A stretch of 64,000 bases of DNA from Phenylobacterium sp. J426 (GTDB lineage: Bacteria > Pseudomonadota > Alphaproteobacteria > Caulobacterales > Caulobacteraceae), in assembly GCF_024699945.1 (NCBI RefSeq), contig NZ_JAJOMY010000001.1:248001-312000 (forward strand). The letters run 5' to 3'. A program made the position numbers and the translations under genes. The notes below the pieces were generated by a model. The model was not told where the DNA came from, searched no databases, and saw nothing but the letters and a program-made list of their open reading frames with translations. This document shows, in pieces, positions 44,654-54,064 of the stretch. The first letter of the stretch is position 1. Every line of letters begins with the position of its first letter.

Positions 44654-45217
44654 ATGTCTCTGATCAACACCGAGGTGAAGCCGTTCACCGCCCAAGCCTA
44701 CAAGGAAGGCAAGTTCCTCTCCGTGAGCGACGCCGACCTGAAGGGCAAGTGGTCGGTGGTCTTCTTCTATCCGGCCGACTTCACCTTCGTCTGCCCGACC
44801 GAACTGGAAGACCTGGCCGACAGCTACGCCGAGTTCCAGAAGCTGGGCGTCGAGATCTATTCGGTGTCGACGGACACGCACTTCTCGCACAAGGCCTGGG
44901 CCGACACCTCACCGGCCATCGGCAAGATCAAGTACACCATGATCGGCGACCCGTCGGGCGTGGTAACCAACAATTTCGGCGTGATGCGCGAAGGCCAGGG
45001 CCTGGCCGACCGCGGCACCTTCCTGGTCGACCCGGACGGCGTGATCCAGTTCATGGAAATCACCGCCGAAGGCATCGGCCGCAACGCCGCCGAGCTGCTG
45101 CGCAAGGTCAAGGCCGCGCAATACGTCCGCAACCACCCCGGCGAAGTCTGCCCGGCGAAGTGGGAAGAGGGTGAGAAGACGCTCGCCCCGTCGCTGGACC
45201 TGGTCGGCAAGATCTAA
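44654..45217 (+). CDS. ahpC: Alkyl hydroperoxide reductase C (peroxiredoxin)
   Basis: Typical two-Cys peroxiredoxin of 187 residues that reduces H2O2 and organic peroxides in the cytoplasm, re-reduced by AhpF. The peroxidatic Cys is in [18 protein letters not shown] (about 47) and the resolving Cys in [13 protein letters not shown] (about 166). Start ATG 44654 with GGGAG 7 bases before it. ahpF follows after 107 bases with a strong stem-loop between. The frame is intact. Confidence 0.96.
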   Translation: MSLINTEVKPFTAQAYKEGKFLSVSDADLKGKWSVVFFYPADFTFVCPTELEDLADSYAEFQKLGVEIYSVSTDTHFSHKAWADTSPAIGKIKYTMIGDPSGVVTNNFGVMREGQGLADRGTFLVDPDGVIQFMEITAEGIGRNAAELLRKVKAAQYVRNHPGEVCPAKWEEGEKTLAPSLDLVGKI

Positions 45218-45234
45218 GCCTGACCTCGAACGAC

Positions 45235-45263
45235 CCGGCGCCGCTCCCAGCGGGCGGCGCCGG
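45235..45263 (+). terminator. Intercistronic stem-loop between ahpC and ahpF
   Basis: CCGGCGCCGC (45235-45244), nine-base loop, GCGGCGCCGG (45254-45263) is a perfect 10-bp stem followed by CCTTACTTCCC. It could partially terminate or stabilise the ahpC message, giving more peroxiredoxin than reductase. Confidence 0.6.
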
Positions 45264-45324
45264 CCTTACTTCCCCCGAAATTCCCCTGCTCTCGCCCGAG
45301 AGTTCGACGCCGGAGTTCCCGCGT

Positions 45325-46906
45325 ATGCTCGACGCCGCCCTGAAGACCCAACTGAAGGCCTATCTCGAGAACCTGCGCGAGCCGGTGGAGCTGGTCGCGT
45401 CGCTGGACGACGGCGCGAAGTCGGCGGAGCTGTTCGAGCTGCTGAACGAGATCGCCGAGGCCTCGTCGAAGGTCAGCCTCCGCCGGGACGGCGACGACGC
45501 CCGCAGGCCCTCGTTCGCGATCACGCGGCCGGGCACGGACATCGCCGTGCGGTTCGCCGGCCTGCCGCTCGGCCATGAGTTCACCTCGCTAGTCCTGACC
45601 CTGCTGTGGGTCGGCGGACACCCGCCGAAGGTGGAGCCCGAAGTCATCCAACAGGTGAAGGCGCTGGACGGCGACTTCCTGTTCGAGACCTACTTCTCGC
45701 TCTCCTGTCAGAACTGCCCCGACGTGGTGCAGGCATTGAACCTGATGAGCGTGCTGAACCCGCGCATCAAGGCGGTGTCGATCGACGGCGCGCTCTTCCA
45801 GGCCGAGGTCGAAGCCCGCCAAGTGATGGCGGTCCCCCACCGTCCTGCTGAACGGCGAACCCTTCGCGCAAGGCCGCATGCAGCTGGAGCAGATCCTGGC
45901 CAAGATCGATGTCGGCGCCAGCGCGCGGGCGGCCGAGAAGATCAAGGGCAAGGACGCCTTCGACGTGCTGGTGATCGGTGGCGGTCCGGCCGGCGCCGCG
46001 GCCGCCATCTATGCCGCCCGCAAGGGTATCCGGACGGGCCTCGCGGCGGAGCGGTTCGGCGGCCAGGTGCTGGACACCATGGCGATCGAGAACTTCATCA
46101 GCGTTCCGCACACCGAAGGTCCGAAGCTGGCCTCCGGCCTTGAGCAGCACGTGAAGGACTACGAGGTCGACGTGATGAACCTCCAGCGGGCGGCGAAGCT
46201 GATCCCCGCCGCGCAGGAGGGCGGCCTGATCACGGTCGAGCTGGAGAATGGCGCCAGCCTGAAGTCCCGGACCGTGATCCTGGCCACCGGCGCCCGCTGG
46301 CGGACGATGAACGTGCCCGGCGAAGACCAGTACCGGAACAAGGGCGTGGCCTACTGCCCGCACTGCGACGGCCCGCTGTTCAAGGGCAAGCGCGTGGCGG
46401 TGATCGGCGGCGGCAATTCGGGCGTCGAGGCGGCCATCGATCTGGCGGGCATCGTCGCCCACGTGACCCTGATCGAGTTCGACAGTCAGCTCCGCGCCGA
46501 CGCGGTGCTGCAGCGCAAGCTCGCCAGCCTGCCGAACGTGCGGATCGTCACCTCGGCCCTGACCACCGAGGTGAAGGGCGACGGCCAGAAGGTGACGGGG
46601 CTGGTGTACAAGGACCGCAACTCGGACGAGACCCACAACGTCGATCTGGAAGGCGTCTTCGTGCAGATCGGCCTCGTGCCCAACACCGAGTGGCTGAAGG
46701 ACTCGGTGGCGCTGACCAACCGCGGCGAGATCGAAACCGACTTCCGCGGCGCGACCTCGGTCCCCGGCGTCTTCGCGGCGGGCGATGCGACGACGACGCC
46801 CTACAAGCAGATCGTCATCGCCATGGGCGAAGGCTCAAAGGCGGCGCTGTCGGCCTTCGACTATCTGATCCGCCTGCCCACCGCGGACACCGCGCAGGCG
46901 GCGTAG
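45325..46906 (+). pseudogene. ahpF: Alkyl hydroperoxide reductase subunit F, frameshifted as read
   Basis: AhpF is the NADH-dependent flavoprotein disulfide reductase that regenerates AhpC. The N-terminal thioredoxin-like domain ([16 protein letters not shown]) is in the first frame and breaks after RQVMAVP; the rest ([18 protein letters not shown] onwards) is in another frame with the FAD motif [12 protein letters not shown], the CXXC centre YCPHCDGPL and the NADH motif [12 protein letters not shown]. Removing one C of the run at 45834-45838 restores a continuous 526-residue protein, the normal AhpF length. All redox centres are present, so an indel in the read sequence is the likely cause. 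Confidence 0.92.
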
Positions 46907-46907
46907 G

Positions 46908-48219
46908 CTAGAAGGGCATGAAGACCGGGATCGCGATCACGGCCGCGACCCAGGTCAACAGGTTCAGGGGCAGCCCGACGCGGACGAAGTCCATGTAGCT
47001 GTAGCCGCCCAGCTCGTAGACCAGGACGTTCGTCTGGTATCCGAACGGGGTGGCGAAGGCTGCGCTGGCGGCGATCATGAGACCGACCAGGAACGGCTGC
47101 GGGCTGACGCCCAGGCTCTCGGCCAGGGCGGCGGCCACCGGCGTCAGCAGCACGGCGACGGCGGCGTTGGACAGGATTTCAGTGAGCGCGAGCGCGATAG
47201 CGTAGAACAGCGCCAGGGCCAGATGCGGACCCAGGCCGGTGACGAGGGCGGTGAGGCCGCCCGTCGCCGCGGACGCCAGGCCGGAGACCTCCAGCGACAG
47301 CCCCACCACGACCATGCCGGCGATGAGCAGCAGGATCTCCGGCCGCAGGCCGCGATAGGCTTCGTCGGCGCTGATGACGCGGGTCAGGATCAGCACGACC
47401 GCGCCCGTGAAGGCGGCGGCCGCGATCGGAGCGTACCCCAGGGCCGAGACCACCACGACGGCCACGAACACCACCAGGGACGCGAGGCCACGCTTGAGGT
47501 CGAGCGGCCGCCGCTCCGCGAATAGCGCCGCATCGCCCACCGTCACGCCGCGCGAGCTGCTGGCGTCCTCGACCGCCTGCGCGAAGGCCGTCTCGGCCAC
47601 GCCCTCGCGGTTTCGCAGCAGGCGCGGGGCAACCAGCAGCAGATAGACCGCCCCCCACCGCCGCCACGACGAGCGCCGGGGCGGTGATGTCGAACAGACC
47701 GAAGCCCGGCTGGCCCGAACTGCGCGCCATGTCGTTGACCAGCAGGTTGGTCGAGGTGCCGATGAGGGTGCACGAGCCGCCGAGGATCGTGATGTAGGAG
47801 AGCGGGATCAGGAATCGTTTGGGCGGCAGCTTCATCGACTGGCTGACGTCGCGGATCACCGGGGCCGCAAGCACCACGATGGGCGTGTTGTTGAGGAAGG
47901 CCGAGGCCACGCCGCAGAAGCCGATCATCAGCCACAGCCCCACCGCGCCGAGGCGGCCGCACAGCCGCACGCCCAGACGGATCAGAGCGTCGAGGAGCCC
48001 TGACAGCTCCATCGCGTAGGCGATGACGAACAGCGAGGCGAGCGCGATCAGCGCTGGACTGGCGAACGCCGCCTGGGCCTCGACCGGGCGGATCACGCCG
48101 ATCGCCAGCAGGGTCGCGGCGCCGGCAAGCGCCACCACGTCGGCGCGGAGCCGGTTCCAGATCAGGGCCGCCATGACGGCGATCAGGACGGCGAGCGCGG
48201 CGGCCTGGTCGAAACTCAT
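46908..48219 (-). pseudogene. SLC13/ArsB-type permease, frameshifted as read
   Basis: Multi-pass anion permease of the DASS/ArsB ion-transporter group, about 436 residues and 11-12 membrane segments. From ATG 48219 the first half (two signature segments ASAFLNNTPIVVLAAPVI and GGSCTLIGTSTNLLVND) is in one frame; after ALVVAAVGG it continues in another with YLLLVAPRLLRNREGV, and the second-half signature ATPFGYQTNVLVYELGGY. Removing one G (C on the plus strand) of the six at 47651-47656 joins the frames. The fragment has no TrkA-C domains between the halves, only a short loop. Substrate (dicarboxylate, sulfate or similar) unknown. Confidence 0.85.
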
Positions 48220-48265
48220 CCGGTCAGATTAGGCCACTGCGGCGGTGGCTGCTATCGTCCCTCTC

Positions 48266-49030
48266 ATGTCTCGCTTCTCCGCTTCCGCCCTCGCCCTGGC
48301 GCTGACGGCCTGTGCGCGGGAGACCCCCTCCGAAGCCCCAGCGCCCGCGCCTGCCCCGGCGGCGGTCCCGTTGGCCCCGTCGCCGCCGCTCGGCCGCGCA
48401 GACCTGCTGGCGGCGGTGGCCCAGGCCGCCTCCGCGGCCGCTGCGGGCGCCCCTGCCCCGGAGGCGGCCGGCGCCCTCGCGGGAAGGCGCTTCAGCCTAC
48501 GCCTGCCCTTCGGCTGCGCGGGTCCGGCGTCCGACACCTGGGCCGGCTTCGAATACGACGAGCGGCGGGAGGCGCTGCGGCTGTCGGCGCGGCCCGAGGC
48601 CTGGACCGACCAGCCGTGGGTGCGGACCCTCGTGGCCACCGACGGCACGGAATCGATCGCGGGCTTCTGGCTACGACGCCCGTGGATGCTGACCGAAACC
48701 TGTCCCTCCGTGGCACCGGTCGCAGACGCCGGCGGCGGCGAGGAAACGGTGGGCCTGGCGCAGGTCTTCGAGGCGGGCGGGTCACGCGTGCCGCGGCGCG
48801 GCGGGCGGGCCTACCAGGCCACCGAGAAGCTGGGACGTGAGCCGCCGCCCGGGCGTGGCGGCTTCCGGCTGGTGCTGGAAGGCCGCGTCGCCTCGCCCGA
48901 GGCCCGCGGCCCGATCCGCTGCCTCGCGCCGAGCGCGGACCAACGGCCGGTATGCCTGGTGATGGTCGAGATCGACCGCGTAGCCTTCGAGGACGCGAAC
49001 GGCCGTCGAATCGCGGAATGGACCAGCTGA
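48266..49030 (+). CDS. Putative lipoprotein of unknown function
   Basis: A 254-residue protein with a signal peptide ending in the lipobox ALTAC (Cys about 16), then an Ala/Pro-rich linker (about 20-45) and a globular part with RFSLRLPFGCAGPASD, TLVATDGTESIAGFWLRRPW and a C-terminal VCLVMVEIDRVAFEDANGR strand pattern. The pattern suggests an outer- or inner-membrane anchored periplasmic domain; no family is recognised. Start ATG 48266 is chosen for the signal peptide; a GTG at 48245 would break it. The frame is intact. Confidence 0.65.
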   Translation: MSRFSASALALALTACARETPSEAPAPAPAPAAVPLAPSPPLGRADLLAAVAQAASAAAAGAPAPEAAGALAGRRFSLRLPFGCAGPASDTWAGFEYDERREALRLSARPEAWTDQPWVRTLVATDGTESIAGFWLRRPWMLTETCPSVAPVADAGGGEETVGLAQVFEAGGSRVPRRGGRAYQATEKLGREPPPGRGGFRLVLEGRVASPEARGPIRCLAPSADQRPVCLVMVEIDRVAFEDANGRRIAEWTS

Positions 49031-49049
49031 GGGCTTGAGGCGGCCCCCT

Positions 49050-49373
49050 TTAGTCGGCGGTCTCCGCGACCGGAGGCTCGGCGTCGGCAGGCGCATAGCG
49101 GGCGGCGAGGTCGGCGTGCTCGGTCTCGCGGATCGCGCGGGCGACATTGAGGCGGGTGTAGATGCTGGCGCCGCGGCGCATCTGCGGTGACAGTTCCTCG
49201 GCGGCCCGCGACAGGTCGTCGGTGGCGGCGACGGCCACCACCCTGACGCCCTCGGCCCTGGGACGGACCAGGGCGTAGTTGCCGGCGATCGGAACGTGCT
49301 TCTCCCCGGCAGGGGAGAAGCCGGAAGCGGTAGGCGGCCCCGAGGCGCCCGTCAGGTCCAGGAACGGCTTCAT
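49050..49373 (-). CDS. Small conserved hypothetical protein
   Basis: A 107-residue soluble protein starting MKPFLDLTGASGPPTASGFS. It contains YALVRPRAEGVRVVAVAATDD and a helical SRAAEELSPQMRRGASIYT segment. No known motif recognised. The ATG at 49373 is the only start compatible with the divergent downstream gene at 49458; further upstream sequence is Pro/Arg-rich and non-coding in character. Confidence 0.55.
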   Translation of the reverse strand: MKPFLDLTGASGPPTASGFSPAGEKHVPIAGNYALVRPRAEGVRVVAVAATDDLSRAAEELSPQMRRGASIYTRLNVARAIRETEHADLAARYAPADAEPPVAETAD

Positions 49374-49457
49374 GGGGCGGCGGTTAGGCGATGACGGAGC
49401 CTGCGTCGAGCCGAATCGGTCGGCCGAGCGTTGGCTGCGGCGGGGAGTCGCGATGGC

Positions 49458-49946
49458 ATGACGAAGAGATCCGCAGGCGACCGCAGAGGCTTGTCGGGCC
49501 CGCATCGGCTGGGCCGCGTCTTCAGCGTCCGCCGCGAGACCTGGCGGCTCGACCAGGACCCGTCCCGCGAGCGCCCGGAGGTGACGGTCCTGGCCTCCCG
49601 CCGCAGCGCGGCCGAGGCTGCTGACCTGGCGCGGGCGGCGGCGGCGGTCTTCGAGCGACGCGGCTTCCACAAGGCGACGGGGTCTTGGTGGGGTGTCGCC
49701 GCGGGGCGGTTCCACCGCTTCCGGGTAGTGGGGCCCACACGCCGCGCGGGGTTGGTGGCGGCCGGTCTCGGAGTGCTCGCAGCGGCCGTGCTGATCGGTC
49801 GTCGGCGACAGGCCAGGCGTTCGGCGCCGCCTGGTGTGAAGACGGGGCTCGGGGCCGCTTCCCAAGGCGCGACGCAGACGGCGCCGCACAAGGGCGCGGC
49901 GAGCGCGTCAGAGCCTCGGCAGGGAGCGGATATCCTGGAAGCTTGA
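49458..49946 (+). CDS. Hypothetical protein with one membrane segment
   Basis: A 162-residue basic protein. The first 90 residues are soluble (FSVRRETWRLDQDPSRERPE, then an Ala-rich helix); a single hydrophobic segment (GLVAAGLGVLAAAVLIG, about 98-114) follows and the C-terminal tail is low-complexity. No family recognised. It ends 3 bases before the 3' end of the opposite-strand tRNA-Gln. It could be non-coding; the helical first part with normal codon use argues for a real gene. Confidence 0.5.
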   Translation: MTKRSAGDRRGLSGPHRLGRVFSVRRETWRLDQDPSRERPEVTVLASRRSAAEAADLARAAAAVFERRGFHKATGSWWGVAAGRFHRFRVVGPTRRAGLVAAGLGVLAAAVLIGRRRQARRSAPPGVKTGLGAASQGATQTAPHKGAASASEPRQGADILEA

Positions 49947-49948
49947 AG

Positions 49949-50022
49949 TGGCTGGGGAACTAGGACTCGAACCTAGAATGACGGTACCAAAAACCGCAGT
50001 GTTACCATTACACCATTCCCCA
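49949..50022 (-). tRNA. tRNA-Gln (TTG)
   Basis: On the minus strand a full cloverleaf: acceptor TGGGGAA pairs with TTCCCCA, T arm CTAGGTTCGAGTCCTAG, anticodon loop TTTTGGT giving anticodon TTG (glutamine codon CAA), and an encoded CCA end (49949-49951). Length is 74 bases. Confidence 0.95.
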
Positions 50023-50116
50023 GCAGGAACAGCGCCGAGGGGTCGCCCTCGCGGAGGCGGTGAGATAGCGCAGAGGCCTCGCCGATGCAACGCCAAGAAG
50101 CGCCCATTTCTTCGTC

Positions 50117-50145
50117 TTGCAGCGCGCAATCGGCTACCCTATAAG
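50117..50145 (+). promoter_or_regulatory. Sigma-70-type promoter of tRNA-Pro
   Basis: TTGCAG (50117-50122), 17-base spacer, TATAAG (50140-50145), ending 17 bases before the tRNA. Spacing and position are ideal. Confidence 0.65.
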
Positions 50146-50161
50146 GCGCCCTCCTTGAGAT

Positions 50162-50238
50162 CGGAGTGTGGCTCAGTCTGGTAGAGCACTGCGTTCGGGA
50201 CGCAGGGGTCGCAGGTTCAAATCCTGCCACTCCGACCA
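50162..50238 (+). tRNA. tRNA-Pro (CGG)
   Basis: Full cloverleaf: acceptor CGGAGTG pairs with CACTCCG, D arm GGCTCAGTCTGGTAGAGC, anticodon stem CTGCG/CGCAG with loop TTCGGGA giving anticodon CGG (proline codon CCG), T arm with GGTTCAAATCC, and an encoded CCA. Length is 77 bases. Confidence 0.96.
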
Positions 50239-50665
50239 TCTACTCTAGGGAGGAACCAGACCTCCCAGCCTTCAGCGAAGTGGTGGCGACAATTCCGGGG
50301 CTTAGCGCCTAGCGGGTCGGCCATGTTGCGTCTCCCACTAGCGGAACAGCGCGATTTTCCCGCCATTCTCCGCCCTGCTCTCCAGAACCTCTCCGGAAGT
50401 GTCCGTTTTCGGGAATCGACGTTAGGGGCCGCAGCGCTTGCCTACGGGTTCAATCGCGTCGGCTGCCGCAGGACCTTCCGAAGATCAGCAACGCGCCAGC
50501 AGCCGCCGTTCCTGACGCTCGTCCTCCTCGCCTAGCCTGCATCTCTTCTCCCTGGACCCCGGCAGGGGAAATCCAAGCCGTTCGACCCGAGTCCGCACGA
50601 CCGCCTAGGCGGGCGGGCGAATGTGTGCGAGAGCCGCTTCGGCGGTCGAGGAATTCGGTAGCGGA
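50239..50665. other. Intergenic region between tRNA-Pro and sppA
   Basis: No credible gene. A small stem GGGAGG-N7-CCTCCC lies just after the tRNA (about 50248-50266) and may end its transcript. Open frames here are short, Arg-rich and without family likeness. The sppA promoter should be in the right part; no clear element recognised. Confidence 0.5.
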
Positions 50666-52442
50666 ATGAAGCAGTTCCTGATCACGGCGGCCGGCGTTTT
50701 CGCCGGCCTGATGATCTTCCTGGTGGGCGTGCCCGTCCTCCTGGTGTCGCTGGCGCTCAGCGCGGCGAGCCCCACGCCCACGCCGTCGCGCACGGTTCTG
50801 GAGCTGGACCTGCGCGAGACGCTGACCGACCAGGCGCCGCGCAGTCCCCTCGCCGGCTTCGGCCGCAGTTCGACGGCGGTGATGAGCATCATCGAGGGGC
50901 TGCGGCAGGCCGAGAAGGATGACCGGGTCAAGGGCATGCTTGTGCGGCTGCCCGAGGCCGGCATCGAACCCGCCATGGCCGACGAGCTGCGTCAGGCCCT
51001 CCTGCGCTTCCGCGCGAGCGGCAAGCCGGTGATCGCCCACAGCCAGGGGCTCTACCCGGGCGGCGTCGTCACCTCGACCTACATGCTGGGCGCGGCGTCC
51101 GGGAACTACTGGATGCAGCCGGGCGCCTCCCCTGCAGGCCACGGGCCTCGCGACCGAGGATGTGTTCTTCAAGCGCTTCTTCGACAAGTACGGGGTGACG
51201 CCGCAGTTCGAGCAGCGCCAGGAATACAAGAACGCGGTCAACACCTTCCTGCAGAGCGACTACACCCCTGCGCACCGGGAAGCGACGCTGTCGTGGATGA
51301 CGGCGGTGTACGACGCCTCCCTGGCCTCCGCCGCGGGCGACCGCAAGGCGGACGCCGCGACGCTGCGCCGAACGCTCGAGGCCGGCCCCTATCTCGCCGA
51401 GGACGCCCACCGCCTAGGACTGATCGACCGCGTCGGGCAGGTTCGCGAGGCGCGCCAGACGCTGCTCGACCGCGCCGGGGACGACGCCAAGGCCGTGGAG
51501 TTCCGCGACTATGCGCGCGGCGATGTCGACCGGCGCGAGCGCAGCGGCGACACCATCGCCGTGATCGAGGCGGAAGGCCCGATCGTGACCGGGCGAGACA
51601 AGGGCGCAAGCCCCTTCGTCAGCAACGGCGCCATCTATTCCGACGACCTGGCCGACGCGATCCAACGGGCGACAAAGGCCAAGAACGTCAAGGCCATCGT
51701 GCTGCGGGTCAATTCGCCCGGCGGCTCCGACACGGCCTCCGAGCAGATCCTCGACGCGATCCGCCAGGCGAAGGCGAAGGGCAAGCCGGTGGTGGTGTCG
51801 ATGAGCACCTATGCCGCCTCGGGCGGCTACTGGATCGCGTCGGAAGCCTCGGCCATCGTCGCCCAGCCGTCGACCCTGACCGGCTCGATCGGGGTGTTTG
51901 GCGGAAAGTTCGCCGTTGGCGAGGCCCTGGCCCGTTTCGGCGTCGATCTGCGCGAAACCAGCGTCGGCGGCGAATACGCCGGCGCCTTCAGCACCGGCCG
52001 GCCGTTCACTCCCGACCAGCGGACGGCGTTCGGCGCCTGGATGGACCGCATCTACGACAACTTCATCACCCGCGTGTCGACGGGCCGGAACCTGCCGCCC
52101 GAGCGCGTTCGGGAGATCGCCAGGGGCCGCGTGTGGACGGGGACGCAGGCGAAGCAGCTGGGCCTGGTCGACGAACTGGGCGGCTTCTACCAAGCCGTCG
52201 AGCGCGCCAAGGCCCTGGCCAGCCTGAAGGGCGACGTGCCGCTGCGCCGGATGACCCCCAGCGAAAGCCCGTTCCAGGCGCTGGAGCGGGCGCTGGGCGT
52301 CTCGGCGACCTCGGCCCGGACGCTGGCCGCCGCCGCCTGGGTGCTGGGCGACCCGCGCGCGGAGGCGGTGATCTCGCGCGCGGCCGAGGCCCGCCTGCGG
52401 GCGCAGGGCGCCACGGTGCTGGCGCCGTCGCCGCTGCACTAG
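50666..52442 (+). pseudogene. sppA: Signal peptide peptidase SppA (67K type), frameshifted as read
   Basis: SppA is a membrane-bound serine/lysine peptidase that degrades cleaved signal peptides. Starting at ATG 50666 (MKQFLITAAGVFAGLMIF, membrane anchor), the first frame holds the N-terminal half with LEKDDRVKG-like EKDDRVKGMLVRL; it breaks after YWMQPGAS and the second frame carries the rest, including the catalytic LRVNSPGGSDTASEQIL and TYAASGGYWIASEA with nucleophile Ser near SGGYWIA. Removing one C of the CCCC at 51129-51132 joins them (ASLQATGLATEDVFFKRFFD) into about 591 residues, the length of the long SppA form. Gene order with the downstream TPR-oxygenase gene is tight (9 bases). 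Confidence 0.88.
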
Positions 52443-52451
52443 GCGCGCCGC

Positions 52452-53945
52452 ATGAGCGCGCCGGACCATCGCCAAGCCTATCAGCTGCTGCAGCGGGGCG
52501 ACGTCGACGGCGCCCTGCGGTTCACCGCCGCGCTGCTTGCCCAGCCGCTGCCGAGCGCCGGGGCCTATGCGGCGCGCGCTGCGGTCCTCAAGGCGGCAGG
52601 CCGGCCGCAGGAGGCGCTAACCGTCAATCGGGAGGCCGTGCAGCGCTACCCGACGAGCGGCGTGACCTGGCACAACCTGGCCTCTACCCTCGGCGACCTT
52701 GGCCAGGGAAAGGAAGCCGTCGCGGTGGCGCAGCGGGCCATCGGCATGGGCCTGGCGGCGCCGGAGACGCGCCTGGTGCTGGCCCGTGCGCTGCAGCTGG
52801 AGCAGCGCTTCGACGAGGCCGAAGCGGTCTTCGGCGAGGCCCTGGCGCTGCGTCCCGACTACGAGGAGGCCGCCAACGAGCTGGCGCAGCTCGTCTGGAT
52901 GCGCACGGGCGACGCCGAGCGCGCACTGACGCCGCTTCGGCGCAGCGTGGCCGGCCATCCCGGCCATGCGGGACTCGCCTATGCCCTGGCCATGGCCCAG
53001 GAGTTCACGGGCCAGAAGCAGGCGGCCCGCGCAACGGCCGAGCAGGCCCTGGCCCGCATCCCGGGCGACCGGCGACTGCTGAGCCTGGTCGTCGAACTCT
53101 GCTGCAAGCTGGGCGACGCCCAGGCGGCTGTCCGCTGGGCCGCGCAGGCGGCGGGCGACGATCCGGTGGCCAAGGCCCTTCAGGCCCAGGCGCTGCTGGC
53201 GCTCGGCGACGGAGACGGGGCGGCCAAGGCCGCGGAGGTCGCGGTCCGCCAGCAGCCCACGGACCAGTATTCGATCGCCCTGCTCGCCACGGCTTGGCGC
53301 ATGAGCGGCGATGCCCGCTACAGCGGGCTCTACGACTACGACAGCCTGGTCGCCGCCTACGACATCGTGGATCCCGACACGGCCGACGGCGCCGCCTTCC
53401 TCGAGGAGCTGCGCGGGTCGCTGCGCCGGCTGCATCGCTATACCACCCACCCCTTCGGCCAATCGGTGCGGCAGGGCAGCCAGGCGACGCTTCGGCTGGA
53501 CGGAGGCCACGAACCGGCCATTGAGCGTCTGCTGGACCTGCTCCGCGACGCCGTCGCACGACGTGTCGCCGAGGTGGGCGCTGGCGACGACATGTTCCGC
53601 CGCCGGGCCACCGGCGCCGCGGATTTCTCCGGCGCCTGGTCGATCCGGCTGATGGGCGCCGAGGGCCACCATGCCGACCACATCCACCCGATGGGCTGGA
53701 TCTCGTCGGCGTTCTACGTTTCCGTTCCGGACGACGTGGCCGACGAGCAGGCCAGGCCGGGCTGGATCAAGTTCGGCGAACCCGGCGTCGCCACGGCGCA
53801 GCCGATGGCGGCCGAGCGTTTCGTGCAGCCCAGGGCCGGCCGGCTCGTGCTGTTCCCGTCCTACATGTGGCACGGGACAGTGCCCTATGCGTCGGCGGCC
53901 GAGCGGATGACAGTCGCCTTCGACGCCGTTCCGCGGCTGGGCTGA
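52452..53945 (+). CDS. TPR protein with 2OG-Fe(II) oxygenase domain (PF13759-like)
   Basis: A 497-residue protein. Residues about 1-270 form tandem TPR-like helix pairs (GVTWHNLASTLGDLGQGKEA, ETRLVLARALQLEQRFDEA). The C-terminal 200 residues match the putative 2OG-Fe(II) oxygenase family 5: iron ligands in HADHIHPMGWISSAFYVSVP, and GRLVLFPSYMWHGTVPYASA with the second His and 2OG-binding region. Expected activity is hydroxylation of a peptide or small molecule using iron, O2 and 2-oxoglutarate; substrate unknown. No signal peptide. It follows sppA on the same strand and faces a large TonB receptor, with a second oxygenase of a different family beyond it. Confidence 0.82.
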   Translation: MSAPDHRQAYQLLQRGDVDGALRFTAALLAQPLPSAGAYAARAAVLKAAGRPQEALTVNREAVQRYPTSGVTWHNLASTLGDLGQGKEAVAVAQRAIGMGLAAPETRLVLARALQLEQRFDEAEAVFGEALALRPDYEEAANELAQLVWMRTGDAERALTPLRRSVAGHPGHAGLAYALAMAQEFTGQKQAARATAEQALARIPGDRRLLSLVVELCCKLGDAQAAVRWAAQAAGDDPVAKALQAQALLALGDGDGAAKAAEVAVRQQPTDQYSIALLATAWRMSGDARYSGLYDYDSLVAAYDIVDPDTADGAAFLEELRGSLRRLHRYTTHPFGQSVRQGSQATLRLDGGHEPAIERLLDLLRDAVARRVAEVGAGDDMFRRRATGAADFSGAWSIRLMGAEGHHADHIHPMGWISSAFYVSVPDDVADEQARPGWIKFGEPGVATAQPMAAERFVQPRAGRLVLFPSYMWHGTVPYASAAERMTVAFDAVPRLG

Positions 53946-54015
53946 GCCTTTCCGACAACGAGACCTGGACCCGGCGCTCTCGGCGCGCCGACTCGACCTT
54001 GCGCGCAAAGAAAAA

Positions 54016-54039
54016 GGGCGGCGGCCGAAGCCACCGCCC
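54016..54039 (-). terminator. Rho-independent terminator of the TonB receptor gene
   Basis: GGGCGG-C-GGC (54016-54025), loop CGAA, GCC-A-CCGCCC (54030-54039), followed on the minus strand by TTTTTCTTTG. It is 26 bases past the receptor stop. Confidence 0.85.
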
Positions 54040-54064
54040 TCGTTCCTAGAGGCTATCGCCCGGA

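Noticed and set aside
45325..48219. Programmed frameshifting in ahpF, the permease and other genes
   Set aside because: No slippery heptamer with downstream pseudoknot; the same kind of indel recurs in unrelated genes, so read-level indels are simpler.
50323..50535. Small open frame between tRNA-Pro and sppA
   Set aside because: Arg- and Leu-rich, no ribosome-binding site and no recognisable family.
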